DNA from: Sphingobium wenxiniae
Lineage (GTDB): Bacteria; Pseudomonadota; Alphaproteobacteria; Sphingomonadales; Sphingomonadaceae
Assembly: GCF_007830065.1 (NCBI RefSeq)
Contig: NZ_VLKK01000006.1
Coordinates: forward strand, 62,001 to 126,000
Direction of reading: 5' to 3'
Length of the DNA stretch: 64,000 nucleotides
The notes under the pieces are model-generated. The model saw only the letters and a list, made by a program, of their open reading frames with translations. It was not told the DNA's origin and made no database searches. Both the position numbers and the translations under genes were made by a program. The stretch's first letter is position 1. Each line of letters starts with the position of its first letter. Below, in pieces: positions 1-8,345 of this stretch.

Positions 1-371
1 TGCCGAACCGCCAATGTCACAATCTCGCCCGACCGGCTGTGGACGAGATTGAGCAGGCGATAGAGCCGTTCGCCGCCATAATAATCGCCGGTGAGCCAGC
101 CGCCGAAGCGCACGAGGCGGGGAGAAGGGCGGTAGAGCTTCCTGGCCGCCTCAAAGATGAGATAGCCGGAATCGACCATGGTCTTGAGCAACTGATCGGT
201 GCTGGAGCTATGCCAGCCGAAGGCATGGCTGATTTCGGTGGCGCGCAGGGGCCGCTTCATCCCCGCGAAATATTCCAGTACTTCGAGCGCCCGCGTCGCC
301 GACTTGGCGAGATTGCGACGCGTGCCGGGCAGGCTGATCCGCGAATCGGCGGGATGAACATCGTCGGTCAT
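1..371 (-). CDS. IclR-family transcriptional regulator, N-terminal part (cut by window edge)
   Basis: The minus-strand reading frame opens with ATG at 371 and runs off the left edge without a stop (123 codons visible). Residues about 24-75 form the winged helix typical of IclR proteins (SATRALEVLEYFAG, then RATEISHAFGWHSSSTDQLL and VDSGYLIF). The start of the effector-binding domain follows and is cut. The ATG lies 2 bp after the stop of the esterase gene, so the two are one transcription unit. IclR proteins are usually DNA-binding repressors or activators of neighbouring catabolic genes, so the esterase and the divergent transporter are the likely targets (inference). Confidence 0.8.
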   Translation of the reverse strand, partial: MTDDVHPADSRISLPGTRRNLAKSATRALEVLEYFAGMKRPLRATEISHAFGWHSSSTDQLLKTMVDSGYLIFEAARKLYRPSPRLVRFGGWLTGDYYGGERLYRLLNLVHSRSGEIVTLAVR

Positions 372-373
372 GA

Positions 374-1282
374 TCAGGATTGCGGGTCAGCGATCAGCCC
401 GGTCCCGTTGAGCCGCTCGCGCATGAAACGGGTGATCGCCGAAAGGCTGCGCGCGCTGCTCGGCAGGTCCGGGAAGAGCGTCGGGGAAACATGCTGCATG
501 TGGGGAATGACAGACAGTTCGACACCGATATGCTGCGCGGCAAGTCGTGCAGCAAAATCGATGCTGTCCTGGATCAGCACCTCTGCGCTGCCCGCGATGA
601 TGAGCGTTGACGGCATTCCGTCAAGCGCCCCGGCGAGCAGGGGAGAGGCCAACGGGGCGTCGGCGGGCAGGCCTTGGAGATAGCTGTTCGCTGCGTCCTG
701 GGCGGACTCCCGCGAAAAAAGGCGGTCGCTCGGCGCGCATCGCTCGAACGAGTCGGCGCAGACGCGCAGGTCGAGCCAGGGCGAAAGCAGCACCGCGCCC
801 CTGAGGGAGGGCAGGCTTTCCCCGAACGCGATGCAGCATGCCGCTGCCAGACCGCCTCCGGCGGAATCGCCGCCGATCATCATCGGCACGTCCGGCGCCT
901 CCGCGGCGACGGCATCGATCACGGCGGCAGCGTCGTGCAGCGCGGCCGGATAGGGATTTTCGGGCGCCAGCGCATAGGCCGGTGCAATAACGCGGCAGCC
1001 GCCGTCCGCCGCCAGCCGCGACAGGAACCCCGCCATGCGGTCCGGGCCGCCCAGCCGATAGCCGCCGCCATGGAAATAGATCATGCCGCCCAGCGCCGGT
1101 TGGCGCGGGCTGGCCACGATGCAGCGCACACCGCCTACCGTCCGTTCGGCGACCATCGCGCCCTCCGCCAGCGTATAGGGAGAAACGGCGCCCGCGATCG
1201 CATCGCGCGTTTCGACCAGCGCGGCCGGCGCGGGCCTGCCGGTCCGGCGAGGGTCGAGGGGATAGCGGGAACGCAACGCCAT
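374..1282 (-). CDS. Alpha/beta hydrolase, HSL-type esterase/lipase
   Basis: A 302-aa cytoplasmic alpha/beta hydrolase of the hormone-sensitive lipase family, expected to hydrolyse carboxyl esters. The HSL oxyanion motif HGGG (in YFHGGGYRLGG) and the nucleophile elbow GDSAGGG are both present, and a C-terminal histidine (PHMQHVSP) fits the catalytic triad. The frame stays open to 1348. I chose ATG 1282 because AAGGAAG lies just upstream at good spacing and the extra N-terminus looks non-coding. It is co-transcribed with the iclR gene and divergent from the GPH transporter, suggesting that the substrate is imported and then hydrolysed. The substrate is unknown. Confidence 0.85.
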   Translation of the reverse strand: MALRSRYPLDPRRTGRPAPAALVETRDAIAGAVSPYTLAEGAMVAERTVGGVRCIVASPRQPALGGMIYFHGGGYRLGGPDRMAGFLSRLAADGGCRVIAPAYALAPENPYPAALHDAAAVIDAVAAEAPDVPMMIGGDSAGGGLAAACCIAFGESLPSLRGAVLLSPWLDLRVCADSFERCAPSDRLFSRESAQDAANSYLQGLPADAPLASPLLAGALDGMPSTLIIAGSAEVLIQDSIDFAARLAAQHIGVELSVIPHMQHVSPTLFPDLPSSARSLSAITRFMRERLNGTGLIADPQS

Positions 1283-1385
1283 GGTGCAATCTTCCTTCAA
1301 TCTTCCGGCTGCATTGGCAGCATGCCCAGCCATGATCGGCAGCGCCATTGACGAGCCGATAAATAATCCGTCTGTGATGCTCTAA

Positions 1386-1409
1386 TTACAACGACTGCCT
1401 TAATTGTAA
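1386..1409. promoter_or_regulatory. Candidate operator between esterase and transporter genes
   Basis: The 186-bp divergent intergenic region holds a perfect 6-bp inverted repeat, TTACAA and TTGTAA, separated by 12 bp. It is overlaid by a near-perfect direct repeat (ACAACGACTGCCTTA and ACAACTGCCTTA). This AT-richer patch stands out from the GC-rich surroundings and lies 60-80 bp before the transporter start. It is a plausible binding site for the IclR protein encoded in the same locus. The assignment is inference. Confidence 0.4.
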
Positions 1410-1468
1410 CAACTGCCTTATTGCTCTCCATAGCACATATAGCTTCGACGGTTTGTGAGAGGATGAGG

Positions 1469-2806
1469 ATGACGGCCGCCAATATCAGCGCGAAAAACCT
1501 GGCTCTCCTGACGGCGGTCGCGGCCCCGCTCGCATCGCTGTCGCTGTCGCTGACGACCATCCTGCCCCAGGACCTGACGCGCAATCATGGCGTCACGCTG
1601 GCGCAGGCCGGCTTCGCCTTCATGATCATCCGCCTCGCCGATATCGCCATCGACCCGTTCCTGGGGAGTCTCATGGATCGCACGCGATCGCGGCTGGGGC
1701 GCTATCAGATCTGGATATTGGGCGGCAGCCTTCCCTTGGGCGTCGGCGTGCTACTCTGCTTCTTCCCGCCCGCGCAGGTCAGCTTCCCCTATCTCATCTT
1801 CGCGCTGGCGACGGCCTATCTGGGCTTTTCCATCATGGCGCTATCGCACCTGGCCCTGTGCGCGGCGCAGACCGACGACTATGCGGCGCGCGGCAAGGTC
1901 TTCGCATGGTGGCAGGTCTATACGACGATCGGACTCCTTGTCGCGATGCTGTTGCCCAAGCTGCTGGACGGAAGGCTGGGCTTGGATCTGGTGCAGTGGA
2001 TGGGCATCACCATTCTTGGCCTCATCACCACCTCGACGCTGGCGACGGTCTTTTTGAGCAAGGCCGGTCCGGCCAAGGCGCCGGGCGCGCATGGCGGGTT
2101 CAAGGCCTATCTCGGGCTGTTCGCGCTGCCATCGACCCGGCGCGTGATGCTCGCGGAACTGTTCCTGGGGCTCTCGGCGGGGATCGCGGCCGTCACCGGC
2201 CTCATGTTTATCACATCGGTCAAGCATTTCACGATCGGCGATTTCGGCTCGCAGCTCGTGATCTATTTCCTCGTCGGCATGATCTCATCGCCGGCCTGGG
2301 CATGGATATCGGCGCGGATGGAAAAGCACCGGGCGCTCATGCTCGGCGCCATATGCCTCTCCCTCAGCCAGCTCATCTTCCTGCTCGTGCCGCCGGGCAA
2401 CCTCCTGTTCCTGCTGCTCGTGCCGGCCGTGTTCGGGGGCTTTTCCTATACGTCGGTCTCGATGCTGCCGCGGGCAATGCTTGCCGACGTGGCGGACGAG
2501 GAACGCCTCTTGCACGGCAGCGACAGGACCGCGCTGCTTTTCGCCTTGCTCACCGGCATCTTCAAGCTGGGCCATGCGCTCTCGGTGGGTATAGGCTTTC
2601 TCGCGCTTGATGCGTTCGGCTATGTGCCCGCCCTTGGTGCGGACAATAGCCCGGCCGCGCTGACCGGCCTGGCGGTCGTCTATGGCGGCTTCACAACCGT
2701 TTGCGCCATGATCGCGTTCTGCGCGATGATCCGCTATCCGCTGACCGGCCGCCGCCACAGCGAAATCCGGGCCGCGCTGGAAAAGTTGGATGGCGCCAAG
2801 GCCTGA
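1469..2806 (+). CDS. MFS transporter, GPH (glycoside-pentoside-hexuronide) cation symporter type
   Basis: An inner-membrane protein of 445 aa with about 12 hydrophobic segments. The loop LMDRTRSRLGRYQIWI after the second segment is the charged loop characteristic of the GPH/MelB group, which co-transports sugars or related polar compounds with cations. ATG 1469 is preferred over upstream starts at 1421 and 1463 because GAGAGG lies about 6 bp before it. It is divergent from the esterase-iclR unit, and the inverted repeat at 1386-1409 lies between them. The substrate cannot be read from sequence; members in sphingomonads often sit in catabolic loci. Confidence 0.82.
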   Translation: MTAANISAKNLALLTAVAAPLASLSLSLTTILPQDLTRNHGVTLAQAGFAFMIIRLADIAIDPFLGSLMDRTRSRLGRYQIWILGGSLPLGVGVLLCFFPPAQVSFPYLIFALATAYLGFSIMALSHLALCAAQTDDYAARGKVFAWWQVYTTIGLLVAMLLPKLLDGRLGLDLVQWMGITILGLITTSTLATVFLSKAGPAKAPGAHGGFKAYLGLFALPSTRRVMLAELFLGLSAGIAAVTGLMFITSVKHFTIGDFGSQLVIYFLVGMISSPAWAWISARMEKHRALMLGAICLSLSQLIFLLVPPGNLLFLLLVPAVFGGFSYTSVSMLPRAMLADVADEERLLHGSDRTALLFALLTGIFKLGHALSVGIGFLALDAFGYVPALGADNSPAALTGLAVVYGGFTTVCAMIAFCAMIRYPLTGRRHSEIRAALEKLDGAKA

Positions 2807-2829
2807 ACGGGCTAACATCGTCCGCAGGC

Positions 2830-2851
2830 CGCCCCTCAAGCGGAAGGGGCG
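2830..2851. terminator. Hairpin between convergent transporter and galU
   Basis: CGCCCCT and AGGGGCG form a perfect 7-bp stem with an 8-nt loop. It sits between the convergent ends of the transporter (2806) and galU (2860). No clear U-tract follows on either strand, so it may act as a weak bidirectional terminator or only stabilise the 3' end. Confidence 0.35.
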
Positions 2852-2859
2852 AGTTCAGA

Positions 2860-3759
2860 TCAAGCCGCCGCCGCCACCTTGCCCAAGGCCAGTTCGGCGG
2901 TCGCGAAGGCGCGGATGTGGTCGCCAAGGTCGGCGCGCTCCAGCGCCAGCGCCAGGTTGGCCTCGATATAACCGGCCTTCGACCCGCAATCGAAACGGCG
3001 GCCGTCGAAGGTGACGCCGTGAAAGGGCTGCCTGCCGATCAGGGCCGCCATCGCGTCGGTGAGCTGGATTTCCCCGCCCGCGCCCTTTTCCTGCGTTTCA
3101 AGGATCTTCATCACATCGGGCTGGAGGATATAGCGGCCCGGCAGGATCAGGTTGGAGGGCGCGGTGCCCGGCGCGGGCTTTTCGACGAGGCCCTTCACTT
3201 CGGTCAGCGCGCCATCGCGCGCGCCGGGATCGATCACGCCGTAGCTCGGCGTCTGCTCCATCGGCACTTCGAGCGCGCAGACGAGGTTGCCGCCGATCTT
3301 CTCATAGGCATCGACCATCTGCTTCATGCAGCCCTTGCCGGGCGCGCCCTTCATGAACTCGTCGGGCAGCAGGATGGCGAAAGGCTCGTCCCCCACGATG
3401 TCGCGCGCGCACCAGATGGCGTGGCCCAGGCCCAGCGGCTCCTGCTGGCGCAGGAACACGGCGTTGCCGGGGTCGAGCCGCGTCCCTTCAAGCGCGGAAA
3501 GATCCTTGCCGCGCTCGCGCTGGGTGGCTTCGCATTCGAAGGCGATGTCGAAATAGTCCTCGATGGCCCCCTTGCCGCGCCCGGTGACGAAGATCATCTG
3601 TTCGATCCCTGCCTCCCGCGCCTCATCCACGGCATATTGGATCAGCGGGCGGTCGACGACCGGGAGCAGTTCCTTGGGCACCGACTTGGTGGCGGGCAGG
3701 AAGCGTGTGCCAAGCCCCGCGACGGGGAAGACGGCTTTGCGAACAGGTTTATTCGACAT
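2860..3759 (-). CDS. galU: UTP--glucose-1-phosphate uridylyltransferase
   Basis: Makes UDP-glucose from UTP and glucose-1-phosphate in the cytoplasm, feeding exopolysaccharide and envelope glycan synthesis. At 299 aa it has normal family length. The nucleotidyltransferase signature [18 protein letters not shown] is at residues 9-26, followed by [38 protein letters not shown] lies in the sugar-phosphate region and [12 protein letters not shown] near the C-terminus. It is transcribed toward the GPH transporter gene and has no close partner in an operon. Confidence 0.95.
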   Translation of the reverse strand: MSNKPVRKAVFPVAGLGTRFLPATKSVPKELLPVVDRPLIQYAVDEAREAGIEQMIFVTGRGKGAIEDYFDIAFECEATQRERGKDLSALEGTRLDPGNAVFLRQQEPLGLGHAIWCARDIVGDEPFAILLPDEFMKGAPGKGCMKQMVDAYEKIGGNLVCALEVPMEQTPSYGVIDPGARDGALTEVKGLVEKPAPGTAPSNLILPGRYILQPDVMKILETQEKGAGGEIQLTDAMAALIGRQPFHGVTFDGRRFDCGSKAGYIEANLALALERADLGDHIRAFATAELALGKVAAAA

Positions 3760-3849
3760 GACTCTCCATTCTCGCTGTCAGCGGGCACGGCCTTGCATCG
3801 CCGCGCGCGCGGGAAAGGTCAACCATCCCTCTCCTGAAGTATAAATATG

Positions 3850-4416
3850 TCAGACGTCCAGCAGCCGCTGCGCCATCTGTTCCAGCGCGGTTGTCTCCGC
3901 GTCGAGCTGTTCAAGCGACACATGCACCTGCTGGTTGCGGGGATCGCGGCAGGTGAAGCCGCCGGGCGCGGGTTCCTGGAAACCGCCGACGATGAGCGAA
4001 CGGAAACGGTCGACGCGCTGCATGTCGCGCTCGATCGCCGAAATCTCGTTGAGGGCGGTCGCGTTGCGGCGGTCGCGCATCGTCACCATGGTCCGCAATT
4101 CCGTCATCAGCTTGGCCATGCTGGGCCGGTTGCGCGTGCCCACCGTGCGCACGTCACCCATCGCCTGCCGCATCATCGCGATCTTCTTTTCCAGACTCTG
4201 CTCCAACATGGTCCAGGCGCAAACCAGCCGCCCGACCCCGCACAGCAACGCTGCGTCTTCCGGCGCATATTCCGAAATCGCCTTCACCTGAACATCCGCA
4301 GCCAGATTCAAAACGCGCAACCCCAACCCTTTATTTCCAAGGGAAACCCTGCACGGAAGGAGGCGGATATGGCTAGAGCGCCCCGGGCGCTCCCTCGCGC
4401 CATGGGCACGGATCAT
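3850..4416 (-). CDS. Conserved hypothetical protein, start uncertain
   Basis: A cytoplasmic protein of up to 188 aa with no domain I recognise. The convincing part begins near [20 protein letters not shown] and is rich in charged helices ([38 protein letters not shown]), ending with [20 protein letters not shown], so it is probably mostly alpha-helical. The ATG at 4416 lacks a Shine-Dalgarno site and its first 30 residues look random. A TTG at 4320, six bases after AAAGGG, is a good alternative start. A GC-rich near-palindrome at 4376-4392 (GAGCGCCC, 1 nt, GGGCGCTC) would then lie in the leader. Confidence 0.6.
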   Translation of the reverse strand: MIRAHGARERPGRSSHIRLLPCRVSLGNKGLGLRVLNLAADVQVKAISEYAPEDAALLCGVGRLVCAWTMLEQSLEKKIAMMRQAMGDVRTVGTRNRPSMAKLMTELRTMVTMRDRRNATALNEISAIERDMQRVDRFRSLIVGGFQEPAPGGFTCRDPRNQQVHVSLEQLDAETTALEQMAQRLLDV

Positions 4417-4450
4417 CGTCAATCGTGCAAAATCGTCGGCGGGCCGAGAC

Positions 4451-4624
4451 TTAGAAATCGATGGCGATGCCCTTACGTTCCCAGTCGCCATAGCGGGTGG
4501 GGCTGAGTTCTTCCGTCTGGATGGAGGGTTGGTCGATGGGCTCGGGCTGCGGCACGGGCGGGCTTTTGGAGAGGTGCGCGGGCGCCTTCACATGCGCGGG
4601 GCGCTGGCCGTTATACTTTCCCAT
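4451..4624 (-). CDS. DUF1674 / SDHAF4-like succinate dehydrogenase assembly protein
   Basis: A 57-aa protein starting at ATG 4624. Its C-terminus, [16 protein letters not shown], matches the invariant end of the DUF1674 family (eukaryotic SDHAF4), which binds the flavinylated succinate dehydrogenase subunit during assembly of complex II. The N-terminal half is a disordered, proline-rich and basic stretch, as is usual in the family, and the length is typical. It is divergent from htpX. The function is inferred from the family motif; no sdh genes lie in the window. Confidence 0.8.
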   Translation of the reverse strand: MGKYNGQRPAHVKAPAHLSKSPPVPQPEPIDQPSIQTEELSPTRYGDWERKGIAIDF

Positions 4625-4711
4625 GGTGGGGCCTTTCGATTGCGGGGATGCGGGCGCAATCCCATATTCATGTCGTGCCTGCACTCTGGGCGGCAAAGGA
4701 GGATCGTGCAA

Positions 4712-5647
4712 GTGAGCGGTTTCAAGACGGTGATGCTGATGTCGGCGCTGACGGCGCTGTTCATGGCATTGGGCTATACGCTGGGCGGCAGCGGCGGGAC
4801 GGTGATCGCGCTGCTGGCGGCGGCGGGCATGAACCTGTTCACCTTCTGGAACGCGGACCGCATCGTCCTGTCCATGCATCATGCGCGGGAAGTGGATGAG
4901 GCGAGCGCGCCCGAATTTGTCGGGCTGGTGCGGGAGCTGGCGCAACGGGCCGGGCTGCCGATGCCGCGCGTCTACCTGATCGACGAGCCGCATCCCAATG
5001 CCTTTGCCACCGGGCGGAACCCGGACAATGCGGCGGTGGCGGCGACCACGGGCCTCCTGTCCATGCTGACGCGCGAGGAAGTGGCGGGGGTGATGGCGCA
5101 TGAGCTGGGCCATGTGAAGAACAGGGACACGCTCATCATGACGATGGTGGCGACCATCGCGGGCGCGATCTCGATGCTGGCGAATTTCGGCCTGTTCTTT
5201 CGCGGGAACAGCGGGAACGGGCATGGAAATATGCTGGCCGGGCTGCTGGCGGTGATCGTCGCGCCCTTTGCCGCGATGATCGTGCAGATGGCGATCAGCC
5301 GCACGCGCGAATATGGCGCGGATGCGGCGGGCGCGCAGATCAGCGGCAATCCGCGCGCGCTGGCGTCCGCGCTGGCGAAGATTTCGGGGCAGGCGCAGCG
5401 GATTCCCAATCCGGTGGCGCAGCGCAATCCTGCCGCCGCGCAGCTTTACATCGTGCCGACGCATGTGAGCGAGCTGTTCTCCACCCACCCCGCGACGGAA
5501 AAGCGGATCGCAGCGCTGCATGATATGGCGGCGCATATGGGCACACCCGCGGCGAGCGGGCGTTCTTCCCGCGCTTCGGCGCTCTCGCCGGTAGCCGCGC
5601 CCTCGCGCCGCCGGTCGAGCGCTCTCGATCCGCTGCGGCGGGATTGA
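4712..5647 (+). CDS. htpX: Membrane zinc metalloprotease HtpX (M48)
   Basis: An inner-membrane protease that degrades misfolded membrane proteins, 311 aa. It has an N-terminal hydrophobic pair ([21 protein letters not shown] and the next segment), the zinc motif HELGH in [13 protein letters not shown], two central membrane segments, and the third zinc-ligand region [16 protein letters not shown] 4712 is chosen because AAAGGAGG ends 9 bp upstream and the product then begins like other HtpX proteins. A GTG at 4706 is too close to the ribosome site. The C-terminal tail after about residue 280 is Ser/Arg/Pro-rich and poorly conserved. rsmB follows on the same strand. Confidence 0.93.
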   Translation: MSGFKTVMLMSALTALFMALGYTLGGSGGTVIALLAAAGMNLFTFWNADRIVLSMHHAREVDEASAPEFVGLVRELAQRAGLPMPRVYLIDEPHPNAFATGRNPDNAAVAATTGLLSMLTREEVAGVMAHELGHVKNRDTLIMTMVATIAGAISMLANFGLFFRGNSGNGHGNMLAGLLAVIVAPFAAMIVQMAISRTREYGADAAGAQISGNPRALASALAKISGQAQRIPNPVAQRNPAAAQLYIVPTHVSELFSTHPATEKRIAALHDMAAHMGTPAASGRSSRASALSPVAAPSRRRSSALDPLRRD

Positions 5648-5688
5648 GAGGCTTTGCGCCGGAGCCGGAAATGGCCTAGGCGCGGGTG

Positions 5689-6981
5689 ATGGCGCGATCT
5701 TCCCGACTTGACGATATTCCCGGCCTGCCCGCGCGGCGCGCGGCGTTGCGGCTGCTTGACGCCGTACTGCGGCGGGGCGAGCCGCTGGAACTCGCGCTGC
5801 ACGGCGCGGCGCAAGGGCTTGCGCCCGCCGACCGGGCGCTGGTCCACGCCATCGCGGCGGAAACGCTGCGCCATCTGCCCGATCTCGACGCGCTGATCGA
5901 CAGGGCGACGCGCCAGCCTTTGCCCGGCGACGCCAAGGCGCGAATGGTGCTGCGGATCGCGCTCATCCAGGTGCTGGCGCTGGGCACGGCTCCCCATGCC
6001 GCCATCGCGACGGCGCTGCCGCTGGTCGACGGCGGGCCGCGCAAGCTGGTCCATGGCGTGTTCGGCACGGTGACGCGGGCGCAGCCGGTGCTGCCCGATC
6101 CTCCCGCCTTGCCGCAGGAGGTCGTGGCGCGCTGGGGGGAGCAATGGGGCGAGGCGATGCCGGAGGCGGCGGCGCGGGCCTTTGGGGCGCGGCCGCCGGT
6201 CGACGTCACCCTGCGCGACGAGGGGGAGACGGCGCTCTGGGCGGAGCGGCTTGGCGGAACCAGCATGGCGCCCGGCCATGTCCGCCTGCCGGAGGGAACG
6301 GCGATCCCCGACCTGCCCGGCTTTGCAGAGGGCGCATGGTGGGTTCAGGATATCGCTGCCTCCTGCCCCGCGCGGCTGCTGGGGCCGGGCGAAGGCCGCG
6401 TGGTGCTGGACCTGTGCGCCGCGCCGGGAGGCAAGACGATGCAGCTTGCCGCCGCCGGATGGCGCGTCGCGGCGGTGGACCAATCGAAGAAGCGGCTGGA
6501 GCGATTGCGGGAGAATCTGGAGCGCACGGGGCTGTCCGCCGACATCGTGCAGGCCGACCTGCGGCAATGGCAACCGGGGGAACAGGCGGACGCGGTCCTG
6601 CTCGACGCGCCATGCAGCGCGACCGGCATCTATCGCCGCCATCCCGACGTGCTCCACCGCATCGGTCCGCGCCAGATCGCGGAACTGGCGGAATTGCAGG
6701 CGGCGTTGCTGGACCGGGCGGCCGAATGGGTGAAACCGGGCGGGGTGATCGTCTACGCCACCTGCTCGCTGGAACGAGCGGAGGGGGAGACGCAGCTTGC
6801 TGCATTCATTGGACGGCGGCCGGATTTTGCCGCCGTGCCCGCCGGGACGAACGAATTGCCCGAAGGTGTTCCGCCCACGCCGCAAGGATGGGTCCGCACT
6901 CTCCCCGACACGCTGGAGGGCCGGGGCGGGACGGACGGCTTCTTCGTGGCGAGATTGATACGCGCGACAACCAGAGTTTAA
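5689..6981 (+). CDS. rsmB: RsmB-type 16S rRNA (cytosine-C5) methyltransferase
   Basis: An S-adenosylmethionine-dependent RNA methyltransferase of 430 aa, probably modifying C967 of 16S rRNA. The N-terminal 130 residues form the NusB-like RNA-binding domain (AARRAALRLLDAVLRRG). The catalytic domain has the SAM motif DLCAAPGGKTMQLA, then DAPCSATGIYRRHPD with the release cysteine and YATCSLERAEGE with the nucleophile cysteine. ATG 5689 is preferred; a GTG lies one codon earlier. It sits 41 bp downstream of htpX and is probably co-transcribed with it. Confidence 0.9.
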   Translation: MARSSRLDDIPGLPARRAALRLLDAVLRRGEPLELALHGAAQGLAPADRALVHAIAAETLRHLPDLDALIDRATRQPLPGDAKARMVLRIALIQVLALGTAPHAAIATALPLVDGGPRKLVHGVFGTVTRAQPVLPDPPALPQEVVARWGEQWGEAMPEAAARAFGARPPVDVTLRDEGETALWAERLGGTSMAPGHVRLPEGTAIPDLPGFAEGAWWVQDIAASCPARLLGPGEGRVVLDLCAAPGGKTMQLAAAGWRVAAVDQSKKRLERLRENLERTGLSADIVQADLRQWQPGEQADAVLLDAPCSATGIYRRHPDVLHRIGPRQIAELAELQAALLDRAAEWVKPGGVIVYATCSLERAEGETQLAAFIGRRPDFAAVPAGTNELPEGVPPTPQGWVRTLPDTLEGRGGTDGFFVARLIRATTRV

Positions 6982-7005
6982 CCTGGGGCCTGTAAGCTAT
7001 CTGCC

Positions 7006-7491
7006 ATGCGATCGACCGAGCCTCTGCCCCTCCATCATAGCTGGCCGCTCTACGATCTGCGGGAGCGTCTCGCGTCCGTGACGCTGGACGACAGGACCGC
7101 CCGCAGCGACGCGGCGCTGGCGGAGCGGGGGTTGGGCCTGTGGCATTGCGACCTCGCGACGCAGAAGCTGCAATGGACCGCCGGTATCTTCGACATGTTC
7201 GGGCTGGAGCGGGATGGCGAGATCAGCCGCCCACGGGCCGTCGCCCTCTACACGCCGGAGACGCGCGAGCCGATGGAACGGCTGCGCGCCTATGCGATCC
7301 GCCACCGGCGCGGCTTCACACTGGATGTCGATATCGACCGCGCCGATGGCGGGCGATGCGCGATACGGCTGATCGGCGCGCCGGTGATCGTCGGCAATGC
7401 CGTTATCGGCCTGCATGGCGTGAAGCAGGTGCTGCCGAAGGGCGCGGCGGCTTCACGGGAGCTGGACCCGAGGATTTTCAACCTGCTTTAA
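7006..7491 (+). CDS. PAS-domain protein
   Basis: A soluble 161-aa protein. Residues about 40-145 look like one PAS fold of the PAS_3 type: LGLWHCDLATQKLQWTAGIF, the YTPETREPMERLRAYAI helix and VDIDRADGGRCAIRLIGAPV with IGLHGVKQVLP as the last strands. No kinase, GGDEF or HTH module is attached, so it may be a stand-alone sensor or an adaptor for another signalling protein. It starts 24 bp after rsmB; a TTAACC motif lies in the end of rsmB. The ligand and partner are unknown. Confidence 0.7.
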   Translation: MRSTEPLPLHHSWPLYDLRERLASVTLDDRTARSDAALAERGLGLWHCDLATQKLQWTAGIFDMFGLERDGEISRPRAVALYTPETREPMERLRAYAIRHRRGFTLDVDIDRADGGRCAIRLIGAPVIVGNAVIGLHGVKQVLPKGAAASRELDPRIFNLL

Positions 7492-7547
7492 GAACGGCCG
7501 GCGCATAAAGCGCGTCCCGGCTCACGCCGGCGCGTGTCGATTGAACT

Positions 7548-7569
7548 GAATTGGATCATGCTCCAATTC
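7548..7569. repeat. Perfect intergenic palindrome
   Basis: GAATTGGA and TCCAATTC flank a 6-nt loop (TCATGC), giving an 8-bp perfect stem in the 191-bp gap between the PAS gene and rpe. There is no U-tract. It may be a dispersed intergenic palindrome, a protein-binding site or part of the rpe leader. The rest of the gap shows nothing I recognise. Confidence 0.5.
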
Positions 7570-7682
7570 CCCTTCGTTTTCCGCACTTTTCGAGTCATCA
7601 GGTGATTTCGCCCGGCTTGAGGATGCTCCGGCCGAAATGATGCGTTGCTCTCCCCTTTTCCCGCCGCTAAGGCGAACGGTTA

Positions 7683-8345
7683 ATGACGCGCTCCATCCTC
7701 ATTTCGCCCTCCATCCTCTCCGCCGACTTCGCCCGTCTGGGCGAGGAGGTTCGCGCCATCGACGAAGCGGGGTGCGACTGGGTTCATATCGACGTGATGG
7801 ACGGCCATTTCGTGCCCAACATCACCATCGGCCCCGGCGTGGTGAAGGCGCTGCGCCCGCATACGACAAAGCCGTTCGACGTCCATCTGATGATTTCTCC
7901 GGTGGACCCGTATCTCGACGCCTTCGCGCAAGCGGGCGCTGATATCATCACCGTCCATCCCGAAGCCGGGCCGCATATCCACCGTTCCGTCCAGCACATC
8001 AAGTCGCTGGGCGTGAAGGCGGGCGTCGTGCTCAATCCCGGCACCCCGGCGAAGATGCTCGATTATCTGATCGACGACGTCGACCTGATCCTCGTCATGA
8101 GCGTCAATCCCGGTTTCGGCGGGCAGAGCTTCATCGAAAACCAGCTCCGCAAGATCGAGGCGATCCGCAAGATGATCGACAAGAGCGGGCGCGACATCCG
8201 CCTGCAGGTCGACGGCGGCATCGACTTCACCACCGCCCCGCGCGCCATAGAGGCGGGCGCGGACGTGCTGGTGGCGGGGACGGCGACCTTCCGCGGCGGC
8301 GCCGGGGCCTATGCCGACAATATCCGAAAGCTCAGGGGCGGGTGA
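7683..8345 (+). CDS. rpe: Ribulose-phosphate 3-epimerase
   Basis: Interconverts ribulose-5-phosphate and xylulose-5-phosphate in the pentose phosphate pathway. It is a 220-aa TIM barrel of standard length. Family signatures visible are [32 protein letters not shown] (metal-binding His and Asp), [24 protein letters not shown] and the C-terminal [20 protein letters not shown] phosphate-binding region. Its TGA overlaps the GTG start of the next gene by 3 bp, implying translational coupling. Confidence 0.96.
   Translation: MTRSILISPSILSADFARLGEEVRAIDEAGCDWVHIDVMDGHFVPNITIGPGVVKALRPHTTKPFDVHLMISPVDPYLDAFAQAGADIITVHPEAGPHIHRSVQHIKSLGVKAGVVLNPGTPAKMLDYLIDDVDLILVMSVNPGFGGQSFIENQLRKIEAIRKMIDKSGRDIRLQVDGGIDFTTAPRAIEAGADVLVAGTATFRGGAGAYADNIRKLRGG

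Noticed and set aside
4451-5536. Long minus-strand open frame opposite htpX
   Set aside because: Only its last 57 codons are real (the SDHAF4-like gene). The rest is Arg/His-rich antisense of htpX, a common artefact in high-GC DNA.
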